Notes: generated from the sequence alone by a model not told the origin. A stretch of 8,370 bases of DNA from Brevundimonas sp. UBA7534 (GCF_002479325.1 NZ_DLMO01000074.1:1-8370), one strand, 5' to 3'; positions 1 to 5,689 are shown, counted from the first letter of the stretch. Made by a program: numbers and translations.

Positions 1-144
1 CACGCCCATCACCATGGCGAAGTCGGCATGGCGGCTGGCGCGCGACTCCCTTGCCAGGCGACCAGCGTCGGGACCCTGCGCCCAACCGCCACCCGCCTGG
101 CGCCGGTGGCGCTTCCGCACCAATCTGACTAGGCTGGGACGGCG

Positions 145-1437
145 ATGGAGTTCTGTGGGGGCGGCGTGCCGGATCGACTTCAAGAGCTTATCGAGCAGTG
201 GCGCGACGATCCTTCGGCCACCTATAGGACGTGGTTCCTGTGGGATGAACGGCTGAAGAATTTCCGGTCCATCCGGCGGGGCATCGGTCAGGTCGTCGAG
301 GAGATCGAGGCGGGCCGGTTCGGCGTCGCCTATCGTGGCTCGTCGCTGGAGACCATCGTCCATTCGGTCGCCGAACAACGCCAGATATTCAGGGGCGCCG
401 ACCACGCGTTCCTGTGGAAGCCCAAGCTCCGGATTCCCGACATCTACGAGAACCCGCCCAACCAGCGCGCCTTTGGCCGTCTGCTGCATCACTGCAGCTG
501 CTGTTCAACCGGCGCCGAGATCCTGTCCGGCATCCGCACGATCGATCAGCTCAAGATCAAGGGCCTCGGGCCGGCCGTGGCCAACCTGATCTACTTCTTG
601 CATCCCACGCACGCCCCGCCGTTCAACACCGCCATCGTCAATGGCTACAACGCAATCACCGGGTCGAAAGTGAAGCTGGGCAGTTGGGAGCACTATCTGG
701 CCATGCGTGAGGGAATTCTGGAACTCAACGCCCGCTATCGCGACCTGCTGTCAAACGACCTGGGCGCCATCGCGGGCTTCCTGTTCGATGTCGGGTCAGG
801 ACGATACCCCGCTCCGCCCCTGGAAAGCGAAGATCTCTCTGACCGTGACTGGGATCGGCGGCTGGCTGAAGCCCGGGCTGAAGCGGTGAAGTTCGAGAAG
901 ACCGCGCTGCAGCAACGCGACACTGATCGCACCCACACCGAAGTTCAGGCATGGATCCGGGATCTGGGGCGAGCGCTCGGCTATCGCGTGTGGATCGCCG
1001 CCAATGACCGCAGCCGGCCTTATGACGGCGCGCGTCTCGGTGAGGGTTGTCTGGACCAGCTGCCCGCGGCGCTGGCGAACGGCGCGGGTGCAGAGTCGAT
1101 CCGCCTCATCGACGTCCTCTGGCTGGAGGCCGGCGCGGATCGCGTGACAGCCGCCTTTGAGGTCGAACACTCCACCACGATTTATTCCGGCGTCGTGCGT
1201 ATGCTGGACCTCGCCCTGTCTGGCGAGCTCCATACGTCCGCAGGCCTGTTCCTGGTGGCGCCAGACAGCCGCGAGGGCGATGTCCGCGCCCAGTTGCGGC
1301 GGCCCGCCTTCAGCCGGATCGCGGACCTTGACGTGCGCTACCTTCCCTATGGCGAACTGGAACGGCACCGGGCTTCAATCGCCCGCTTCGGGACCGACCT
1401 TCGGGCCCTGACAGAAATCTCCCACCGCCTGATCTGA
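145..1437 (+). CDS. Probable PD-(D/E)XK-type nuclease with an HhH-like segment
   Basis: I do not recognise a named family member. Two parts can be seen. The N-terminal half has a helix-hairpin-helix-like stretch at about residues 131-150 (IRTIDQLKIKGLGPAVANLI), of the kind that binds DNA without sequence specificity in glycosylases and nucleases. Just before it is a His/Cys cluster, HHCSCC (115-120), that could bind metal. The C-terminal half (about 264-405) resembles a restriction-endonuclease fold: E266 in a leading helix, D323 in a strand (LIDVLWLE), and FEVEHSTTIYSG with E339 and E341. The usual lysine of (D/E)xK is not in its normal place. The likely role is DNA cleavage, possibly restriction or defence, but this is inference. 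The ATG at 145 has a weak purine-rich upstream stretch. A GTG at 166 preceded by GGGGGCGG is a credible alternative start, giving a protein seven residues shorter. It converges on the PepSY gene 41 bases away and shows no link to the copper genes. Confidence 0.72.
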   Translation: MEFCGGGVPDRLQELIEQWRDDPSATYRTWFLWDERLKNFRSIRRGIGQVVEEIEAGRFGVAYRGSSLETIVHSVAEQRQIFRGADHAFLWKPKLRIPDIYENPPNQRAFGRLLHHCSCCSTGAEILSGIRTIDQLKIKGLGPAVANLIYFLHPTHAPPFNTAIVNGYNAITGSKVKLGSWEHYLAMREGILELNARYRDLLSNDLGAIAGFLFDVGSGRYPAPPLESEDLSDRDWDRRLAEARAEAVKFEKTALQQRDTDRTHTEVQAWIRDLGRALGYRVWIAANDRSRPYDGARLGEGCLDQLPAALANGAGAESIRLIDVLWLEAGADRVTAAFEVEHSTTIYSGVVRMLDLALSGELHTSAGLFLVAPDSREGDVRAQLRRPAFSRIADLDVRYLPYGELERHRASIARFGTDLRALTEISHRLI

Positions 1438-1478
1438 TGGCGGGCCGGGCGGCGGTCGGCAATCGATCCGGGGGCGCG

Positions 1479-2207
1479 TCACTCTCGCCGGACGGCGCGC
1501 TGCGAGGCCCGAGCCGCCTTCAGATCCCGCGCCAGCCGAATCCAGAGCAGGATGAACCCTGAAACCACGATGCTCAGCGTCAAGGCTGTGGTTATGATGA
1601 TCAGGGGGTGATTGAAATCCTCGCCGTCGTTCCAGTCCATGACATGGAGACGCCAGAAGAAGTCGAAAATCCGCCAGACGCCCGAGCGGCGCGTCACCAC
1701 CTCGCCGGTGGCGGGCGACAGGTAGAAGGAGGTCTTCTCGCGATCTGCGAAGTCGACGCGCCAAAGCGGCCCGGTCCGTCCCGTCTCCTCTGGCGCCGTG
1801 GTCAGGAGCACGGCGCCCGAAACCCCCGCCTCACCCTTGTAGGCGCGCTTGGCGAAGGCCGAGACCTCGGCGGCGGACATCGGTCCGAACGGCCGACCTG
1901 TCGCGGCGGACACGATGACCGGCTCGCCCGCCGCCGGCTTCAGGGTCCAGGCCGGCCCCCTCGGCGTGGAATGAAGCTCCGCCTGGACGGGCGCGACGCC
2001 GGCCCGACGGACGATCTCGCCAAGGGCCGGAAGGGCGCCGAGTTCCAGCGGACCCGGCGTGAGTTCGACCGCGCGATGCTCGCCGCGAACGGTCTCGATC
2101 GGAATGGCCGTCATCACCAGACCGCCGCCGACCCAGAACAGCACCTGAAGACCGACGACCAGCGCGATCCATTTGTGCAGTTGGGTGGAGAGCTTGAGAA
2201 TCTTCAT
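1479..2207 (-). CDS. PepSY domain membrane protein
   Basis: A 242-residue inner-membrane protein of the PepSY-associated TM type. It has two predicted helices, at about residues 12-34 (starting HKWIALVVGLQ) and 201-224, flanking a periplasmic domain. Inside that domain are PepSY-like stretches (VIVSAATGRPFG at about 97-108 and SFYLSPATGEVV at 160-171), followed by WRIFDFFWRLHVMDW, a typical run-in to the last helix. H11 and H188 lie near the membrane faces. Homologues often sit beside metal reductase, heme or siderophore and copper genes, and their exact biochemistry is unsettled. It is the last gene of the leftward operon. Its ATG overlaps the TGA of the DUF411 gene in an ATGA arrangement, which points to translational coupling and supports this start. 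A role in membrane redox or metal handling is inferred from context only. Confidence 0.85.
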   Translation of the reverse strand: MKILKLSTQLHKWIALVVGLQVLFWVGGGLVMTAIPIETVRGEHRAVELTPGPLELGALPALGEIVRRAGVAPVQAELHSTPRGPAWTLKPAAGEPVIVSAATGRPFGPMSAAEVSAFAKRAYKGEAGVSGAVLLTTAPEETGRTGPLWRVDFADREKTSFYLSPATGEVVTRRSGVWRIFDFFWRLHVMDWNDGEDFNHPLIIITTALTLSIVVSGFILLWIRLARDLKAARASQRAVRRE

Positions 2208-2686
2208 GCCACGCGCCTCGCCTGGCCGTGACGCGCGAAGACGCGCGTGCCGCCGCCCTTGAGGATCAGCAGGGTCTCATAGACCTCCCGTTGCCCGTCG
2301 GGCGTCTCCATGCCGGGAGACCCCAGCGGCATCCCGGGAACGACGAGACCCACGGCCTCCGGGCGTTCGGCGAGGAGCCGGCGCACATCCTCGGCCGGCA
2401 CATGGCCCTCGAGGACATATCCGCCAACCAAGGCCGTATGGCAGGACGCCAAGGACTCGGGAACGCCTTGGGCGCGGCGGACCGAGCCGGGGTCGGTCAC
2501 CTCGGTTATCCGCGCCTGAAACCCCGCCGCTGTCATGTGTTCGACCCATGCGCCGCAGCAGCCGCAGGTGGGCGATTTGTAGACGGCGAGGTCGGACGAA
2601 GGACGAGGGGTTTGAGCGCAGGCCGCGGCTGCCGAGGCGCTGACGCCGAGGATCAGAAGGGAGCGGCGCGAAAGCGACTTTATCAT
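2204..2686 (-). CDS. DUF411 metal-binding exported protein
   Basis: A 160-residue protein with the DUF411 signature: KSPTCGCCGAWVEHM at residues 37-51 (C41, C43, C44), then SCHTALVGGYVLEGHVPAEDV (C82, H83, H95) and the C-terminal VPGMPLGSPGME. DUF411 proteins are small thiol-rich metal binders commonly found in copper-resistance clusters. The N-terminus SLSRRSLLILG looks like a twin-arginine (Tat) signal, with AAAC at 20-23 as a weak lipobox, so export to the periplasm and perhaps lipidation are likely. The frame is open upstream to 2791, but that would overlap the previous gene and bury the signal peptide inside the protein. I therefore place the start at the ATG at 2686, although the ribosome site there is weak. 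It lies 50 bases after the NTF2-like gene and overlaps the PepSY start by four bases, so it is part of the same operon. A likely role is binding Cu(I) in the periplasm. Confidence 0.88.
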   Translation of the reverse strand: MIKSLSRRSLLILGVSASAAAACAQTPRPSSDLAVYKSPTCGCCGAWVEHMTAAGFQARITEVTDPGSVRRAQGVPESLASCHTALVGGYVLEGHVPAEDVRRLLAERPEAVGLVVPGMPLGSPGMETPDGQREVYETLLILKGGGTRVFARHGQARRVA

Positions 2687-2736
2687 TGGCTCATTACTCT
2701 GGTGATCGGGAGGCCGGGCAACCCGTTTCCGCGTCT

Positions 2737-3294
2737 TCAGGTCGCCCGGCGCAAGGGCCGGGCCGAAGAGTGATAGATGGCGAACCTCCACTCGTCGCCC
2801 CGCTTGCGCAGGACGCTTGTGGCGACGCCGCGACGCTCGATCGGTTCGCGCGCCGTGTCCTTGAAGGTGATGTGATAGGTGTAGGTCTCGCTCACGAATG
2901 CGGTATCGCCGTCGATCTCCACTGTCATCTCGTGGTTGCGAAACTCGAAACCCGCCAGATCCGTAAACTCGGGTCCGAGATGGTGCTCGAGGTAATAGGC
3001 GAACGTCCCTTCGACGCCGCCGTTCTCGAAAATCGCCGAGTCCTCCCAGAACAGAGCCGGGGTCTGTGACACGTCCATCCGGGTAATGGCGTCCTTGTAG
3101 GCGGCGACGACGGTTCGGACCTGCGCCTCGTCAGCGGTTTGCGCATGGCCGGGGGCGTGTGCCGAGCCTGGGGTGTGGGCCGAGCCGGGGGCGTGAGAGT
3201 GGGGCGCCTGGGTCTGGGCCTGGGCCTGGGCCTGGGCGGAGGTAGCGAGGACAGCGGCGAGCGCCGATCCGGCGAGTGCTGAACGAAACGACAT
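2737..3294 (-). CDS. Secreted NTF2/SnoaL-like protein with His-rich linker
   Basis: A 185-residue exported protein. Residues 1 to about 20 form a Sec signal peptide ending in an Ala/Gln run (AQAQAQ). Residues 31-50 are a low-complexity His-rich linker (PHSHAPGSAHTPGSAHAPGH, with H32, H34, H40, H46, H50). From about 54 onwards there is a small alpha+beta domain of the NTF2/SnoaL/DUF4440 type: VRTVVAAYKDAITRMDV, LFWEDSAIFENGG, TAFVSETYTYHITF, then RGVATSVLRKRGDEWRFAIYHSS. In this superfamily the fold is a cone-shaped pocket used by enzymes and by binding proteins alike, so no reaction can be assigned. The His linker suggests metal contact. AGGAG lies 8 bases upstream of the ATG. It is the second gene of the leftward operon, 96 bases after the DUF2231 gene. 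Confidence 0.82.
   Translation of the reverse strand: MSFRSALAGSALAAVLATSAQAQAQAQTQAPHSHAPGSAHTPGSAHAPGHAQTADEAQVRTVVAAYKDAITRMDVSQTPALFWEDSAIFENGGVEGTFAYYLEHHLGPEFTDLAGFEFRNHEMTVEIDGDTAFVSETYTYHITFKDTAREPIERRGVATSVLRKRGDEWRFAIYHSSARPLRRAT
3207..3236. repeat. Hexanucleotide tandem repeat (CCTGGG)x5
   Basis: Five consecutive 6-bp units, four exact CCTGGG and one TCTGGG. Read on the minus strand they encode the Ala-Gln run at the signal-peptide end of the NTF2-like protein. Because the unit is six bases, gain or loss of copies keeps the frame and only lengthens or shortens the linker. Confidence 0.8.
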
Positions 3295-3390
3295 GGATCA
3301 AGCTCCTGGTTAGCCGCGGCCGCGAAAGCGTCCTGGTCCGGCGAAAGTGGGGGGAAACTATGTGGCGGGCGACGCGTGTCCTTGAGGCCC

Positions 3391-4044
3391 TCAGAACATC
3401 AGATGTCTCACGCCGTGGGTCAGCATCCCGCCCAGCAGGCCGTTGACGATCACGGCGGCGGCGGTAAGCGTCAACAGGCCGACGTAGATCAGCTCACGCC
3501 CGCGTCCCGGTCGGCGGACCCAATGTTCCTTCGCCCACCAGCTCAACAGGCCCAGAACGGCGATCGAGGTGCCGAGCCACCGGTGATAAGCGTGGGTCGC
3601 GTCGTCCTTGCCGGGGAGGCCCATGGCGAACCACCCCAGCGCCACCGCGGCGAGCGCAGAGATCGCGGCCAGGGCGATAATGACGCGGGTGCCCTGGGTC
3701 AGGACCGGCCGGCGGAGCGTCAGCGCGGCGATCTCGAGAAGGGCGGCGACGAGGAACAGCGCGATGGGGAAATGCACCGCGGCCGGATGCATGGCCCCGA
3801 GCCAGCGATACAGGCGCTGGGGCATGGGCTTGGGAGCCTCGTCCGCCATCATGGCTCCGTGGTCCATGTCCTGGGCCATGCCCGGCATGGCCATCACGCC
3901 GCCGTCTGGAACGGCGGCCGTCGGCGTGGCGACCTGGGCGCGAGCCGCCGCGGCCTTCTCGTGGGCCTCATGCGCGAACGCCGGCGCGCTGACTGACAGC
4001 GCCAGCGCCAGGGCGAGCCCCGGCAGAAATTTGCGTATCGCCAT
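3391..4044 (-). CDS. DUF2231 membrane protein with exported Met/His-rich N-terminus
   Basis: A 217-residue protein and the first gene of the leftward operon. Residues 1-24 are a clear Sec signal peptide ending APAFA, so the mature protein would begin HEAHEK with an N-terminal histidine. Residues 51-66 are a Met/His-rich segment (MAMPGMAQDMDHGAMM) typical of copper-binding periplasmic linkers. The remainder is a four-helix membrane domain resembling DUF2231, opening with MHPAAVHFPIALFLVAALLE (85-104) and continuing with helices at about 120-141, 155-171 and 185-207. H86, H91, H151, H154, H210 and H214 are candidate metal or heme ligands. The function of DUF2231 is not established; a role in copper or redox handling is inferred from the linker and the neighbours. 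The ATG is preceded by GGGAGAG four bases upstream, and a promoter-like element ends 29 bases upstream. Confidence 0.85.
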   Translation of the reverse strand: MAIRKFLPGLALALALSVSAPAFAHEAHEKAAAARAQVATPTAAVPDGGVMAMPGMAQDMDHGAMMADEAPKPMPQRLYRWLGAMHPAAVHFPIALFLVAALLEIAALTLRRPVLTQGTRVIIALAAISALAAVALGWFAMGLPGKDDATHAYHRWLGTSIAVLGLLSWWAKEHWVRRPGRGRELIYVGLLTLTAAAVIVNGLLGGMLTHGVRHLMF

Positions 4045-4073
4045 TGTTCTCTCCCATCCTGTGCCTTCTGCTA

Positions 4074-4101
4074 ACTACGCATCCGGGAAGCCGTCCCCTC
4101 G
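4074..4101 (-). promoter_or_regulatory. ECF-type promoter candidate for the leftward operon
   Basis: On the minus strand CGAGGG (4101-4096) is followed after exactly 16 bases by CGTAGT (4079-4074). The spacing suits -35 and -10 elements of an ECF promoter. Transcription would begin near 4067, giving a short leader of about 23 bases that contains the GGGAGAG ribosome site of the DUF2231 gene. The same element occurs at 4104-4131 and 5546-5573. Recognition by the local sigma factor is inferred. Confidence 0.65.
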
Positions 4102-4109
4102 ATCGAGGG
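4096..4109. promoter_or_regulatory. 14-bp perfect palindrome at the divergent promoter centre
   Basis: CCCTCGATCGAGGG reads the same on both strands. Each half supplies the CGAGGG -35-like hexamer of one of two back-to-back promoters. The CGTAGT hexamers at 4126-4131 (+) and 4079-4074 (-) sit at exactly mirrored positions around its centre (4102/4103). It could be simply two fused -35 elements or also a dimeric regulator's operator. Confidence 0.7.
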
Positions 4110-4131
4110 ATTCCGCCCGTTTCGGCGTAGT
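4104..4131 (+). promoter_or_regulatory. ECF-type promoter candidate for the regulatory operon
   Basis: CGAGGG (4104-4109), 16 bases, CGTAGT (4126-4131). A start near 4138 would leave a leader of about 22 bases carrying the AGGAGAG ribosome site (4148-4154) of the CnrY-like gene at 4161. If the sigma factor encoded in this operon uses it, the operon is autoregulated, as is usual for ECF systems. Confidence 0.65.
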
Positions 4132-4160
4132 AGGGATTAGGGGCGCTAGGAGAGTGTTCG

Positions 4161-4442
4161 ATGACGCGCAATCTTGATGATCTTCTGAATCGATTGGCGG
4201 CCGTGTCCGCCGGTCGGTCGCTCGACGGGCTCGAGCCGCTCGTCTGGCGCCGGGTCGACGCGCTTCGCGGCGAAAGGCTGACAAGACAACTGCGCCTTGG
4301 CGCCGTCGCCATGGCCCTGGTCACCGGCCTGACCGTGGGCGGCGTCGGCGCGGTCGCCGCTCCCCGACCGCGTGGGGATATGGCCATCTTCACGGTCGAT
4401 GCGGGTCTGTCGCCCCTGGTGCGTCTGGAAGCCGGCCGGTGA
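4161..4442 (+). CDS. CnrY-like small membrane anti-sigma factor candidate
   Basis: A 93-residue protein with a cytoplasmic N-terminal part of about 45 residues (MTRNLDDLLNRLAAVSAGRS onward), one membrane helix at about 46-67 and a short periplasmic tail. Size, topology and position match CnrY of Cupriavidus metallidurans, where a short cytoplasmic peptide holds the ECF sigma factor CnrH at the membrane until the sensor CnrX binds metal. Sequence similarity to CnrY is not obvious by eye, so the call rests on operon order (small TM protein, periplasmic sensor, ECF sigma) and topology. The start is well supported by AGGAGAG six bases upstream. Its TGA overlaps the next gene's start (GTGATG), implying coupled translation and a fixed ratio with the sensor. 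Confidence 0.75.
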   Translation: MTRNLDDLLNRLAAVSAGRSLDGLEPLVWRRVDALRGERLTRQLRLGAVAMALVTGLTVGGVGAVAAPRPRGDMAIFTVDAGLSPLVRLEAGR

Positions 4443-4879
4443 TGCGCGGCTGGCGGGCGATCGCACTGACCGCCGTGCTGGCGGCTGTCGCCAGCGGCGC
4501 GGGCACTTGGATCAGCGCCAGCTGGGTGCTCAGCCGGCGCGAACCGCCGTCCCTGCACGACATCATCCACCACGATTTGAAGCTCTCGCCTGATCACCTG
4601 ACCCGTATCGAGGCCGTCGAAGCCCGGTTCGCCGCCCGCCGGCCCGCGCTCGAAGCCGACATCCGCGCGGCGAATCTGGAACTGGCGCGCGCCATCCAAC
4701 AGAGCGATGGCGACGGACCCCAGGTCCAGGCCGCGGTGGACCACTTTCACGTCGCCATGGGCGCCCTGCAGAAGGAGACCATCGCCCACGTCTTCGAGAT
4801 GCGGTCCGTGCTGACGCCCGCCCAGGCCGAGGTCTTCGACGACCGCATCGTCGCGGCCCTCGCGCCCGACGGAAACTAG
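4442..4879 (+). CDS. CnrX-like periplasmic heavy-metal sensor
   Basis: A 145-residue protein with one N-terminal membrane anchor (about 5-31) and a helical periplasmic domain. Counting from the ATG at 4442, H39, H43, E60, H116 and M120 are present (SLHDIIHHDLKLS, EAVEARFAA, ETIAHVFEMRSVLT). From memory of the CnrX structural work, its nickel/cobalt site uses H42, H46, E63, H119 and M123. All five are conserved here with identical spacing, offset by three. This strongly supports a metal sensor that relays to the CnrY-like protein. The surrounding genes are for copper, so the physiological inducer may be Cu rather than Ni/Co; the sequence cannot decide. A GTG at 4439 directly before the ATG is an equally possible start, adding one residue; GGAAG lies just upstream of either. 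Confidence 0.88.
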   Translation: MRGWRAIALTAVLAAVASGAGTWISASWVLSRREPPSLHDIIHHDLKLSPDHLTRIEAVEARFAARRPALEADIRAANLELARAIQQSDGDGPQVQAAVDHFHVAMGALQKETIAHVFEMRSVLTPAQAEVFDDRIVAALAPDGN

Positions 4880-4887
4880 CGGTCCGG

Positions 4888-5277
4888 GTGGACCGTCCAG
4901 CGGACCTGTCAGCCCGCGCCGCCGGCGGCGACCGCGTGGCCTACAGCGAGCTGATGCGACGGACCAGGACCGCCCTGTACCGGTTCGTCCGGCGCTATGT
5001 CGGCGACGAGCAGGAGGCATGGGATCTGTTGCAGGAGACCTATGCGGCGGCCTGGATCAACATCCGCCGTTACGATCCGACGCGCCCCTTCGAGGCCTGG
5101 ATCCGGACCATCGCGCTCAACAAATGCCGGGACTGGAGCCGCCGCCGCTTCGTCCGGCGGCTCATCCGGGGCGGCGTCGACCTGTCGTCGCCGGAAGCCC
5201 TGGCCGTGCCGGACGGGGCCGAGTCGGCGGATGAGCGGATGGAGGCTCGTGACCGGCTCTCCCGGTTGAACGAGTAG
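4888..5277 (+). CDS. ECF sigma factor, sigma-2 half (CnrH-like), ended by in-frame TAG
   Basis: This 129-residue frame carries the complete sigma-2 region of an ECF sigma factor at about residues 17-85: AYSELMRRTRTALYRFVRR, DEQEAWDLLQETYAAAWINI (core RNA polymerase and -10 contacts) and FEAWIRTIALNKCRDWSRRR. The linker continues to RDRLSRLNE and then stops at TAG (5275-5277). The same reading frame continues without shift into a clear sigma-4 domain at 5278. An ordinary ECF sigma would be the sum, about 192 residues. The start is GTG at 4888, eight bases after the sensor's stop, with a poor ribosome site, consistent with coupling to the upstream gene. Single-base ancestors of the TAG include CAG, GAG, AAG and TGG. 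It may be a nonsense mutant, a base-call error, a suppressed amber, or one half of a two-part sigma factor. By position it is the partner of the CnrY/CnrX-like proteins. Confidence 0.82.
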   Translation: MDRPADLSARAAGGDRVAYSELMRRTRTALYRFVRRYVGDEQEAWDLLQETYAAAWINIRRYDPTRPFEAWIRTIALNKCRDWSRRRFVRRLIRGGVDLSSPEALAVPDGAESADERMEARDRLSRLNE

Positions 5278-5280
5278 ATG
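5275..5280 (+). other. TAG-ATG stop-restart junction inside the sigma factor
   Basis: The amber codon that ends the sigma-2 frame is followed with no gap by ATG in the same frame. Such contact allows a terminating ribosome to restart. No good Shine-Dalgarno sequence precedes it (only GAACGAG just before the stop). The junction falls in the flexible linker between sigma-2 and sigma-4, the least harmful place to cut this protein. Confidence 0.85.
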
Positions 5281-5466
5281 GACCGCTTGCCGCCGCACCT
5301 CAAGGCGGCGCTTCTGCTCACGGCGATCGAGGGCCGCAGCCAGGCGGAAACGGCAGAGATCCTCGGGGTTTCCGTCAAGACGGTCGAGGCCCGCGTGGCG
5401 CGCGCGCGCCGCAAGCTGTCCGACGCCCTGCGGGATGTGATCGCCTCCAGGGCCGGTCCGGAATGA
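5278..5466 (+). CDS. ECF sigma factor, sigma-4 half (CnrH-like)
   Basis: A 62-residue frame that is a complete sigma-4 region: MDRLPPHLKAALLLTAIEG, then the helix-turn-helix RSQAETAEILGVSVKTVEAR that reads the -35 element, and ARARRKLSDAL. It is in the same frame as the sigma-2 half, with only the TAG between them. No frameshift or second stop is seen, and the -35-reading helix looks fully conserved, so decay, if any, is recent. If translated by restart it would be a free sigma-4 domain. The two-subunit sigma factor SigO-RsoA of Bacillus subtilis is a precedent for sigma function from two polypeptides. Otherwise this is the distal part of a nonsense-mutated gene, or of an intact gene with a sequencing error at 5275-5277. 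Confidence 0.75.
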   Translation: MDRLPPHLKAALLLTAIEGRSQAETAEILGVSVKTVEARVARARRKLSDALRDVIASRAGPE

Positions 5467-5545
5467 CCGATCCAAGGTCCAGACCCCTCGTCGCCATCCG
5501 GCCATGCGCTCGCGCCCGAGCCGAGGGCGGTCGATCGGCATGGTG

Positions 5546-5573
5546 CGAGGGCTACGACGCGCGCGCGCGTAAT
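5546..5573 (+). promoter_or_regulatory. ECF-type promoter candidate for lipoprotein-copC
   Basis: CGAGGG (5546-5551), 16 bases, CGTAAT (5568-5573). It differs from the two copies at 4074-4131 in one base of the -10-like hexamer and keeps the same spacer length. A start near 5580 would give a leader of about 110 bases before the lipoprotein ATG, opening with the hairpin at 5585-5612. It lies in the 223-base gap after the sigma factor gene, which holds no gene. Confidence 0.6.
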
Positions 5574-5584
5574 CAGATATGAAG

Positions 5585-5612
5585 GCGTCGCCCGCTCCCG
5601 CGCGGGTGACGC
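5585..5612 (+). other. Strong hairpin in the lipoprotein-copC leader
   Basis: The arms 5585-5595 and 5602-5612 pair over 11 bp (one G-U) around a six-base loop. No T-run follows, so it is not a standard intrinsic terminator. If transcription starts near 5580 it would cap the 5' end of the mRNA, where it could protect the message; it could also be the 3' end of the sigma operon transcript. Confidence 0.55.
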
Positions 5613-5689
5613 GACGAGGCCGAACCCCCTCAACCTCGGCGTCCCCAGATCGATCCCGACCGTAACCCGCTTTTCTGAGGAACCATCAC

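Noticed and set aside
1..144. Possible start of a divergent gene running off the left edge (ATG on the minus strand at 15-13)
   Set aside because: The minus frame is open through here but only a few codons are visible after the ATG, with no convincing ribosome site; nothing can be assigned.
2687..2791. Upstream extension of the DUF411 frame to 2791
   Set aside because: It would overlap the end of the NTF2-like gene and place the Tat-like signal 35 residues inside the protein; the ATG at 2686 is far more sensible.
3340..3390. Possible further copy of the promoter motif upstream of the NTF2-like gene (TGAGGG on the minus strand)
   Set aside because: Sixteen bases after GAGGG the sequence is CGCCCG, not CGTA(G/A)T, and the gene is already inside an operon.
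3968..5020. A 350-codon minus-strand frame across the sensor operon
   Set aside because: It runs antisense through the promoter palindrome and the CnrY/CnrX-like genes, is Arg/Gly-rich and lacks domains. The plus-strand genes have ribosome sites, coupling and conserved metal ligands.
4909..5541. Minus-strand frames opposite the sigma factor (including 5070-5633)
   Set aside because: No domain, Arg-rich shadow translation, while the opposite strand has conserved sigma-2 and sigma-4 sequence.
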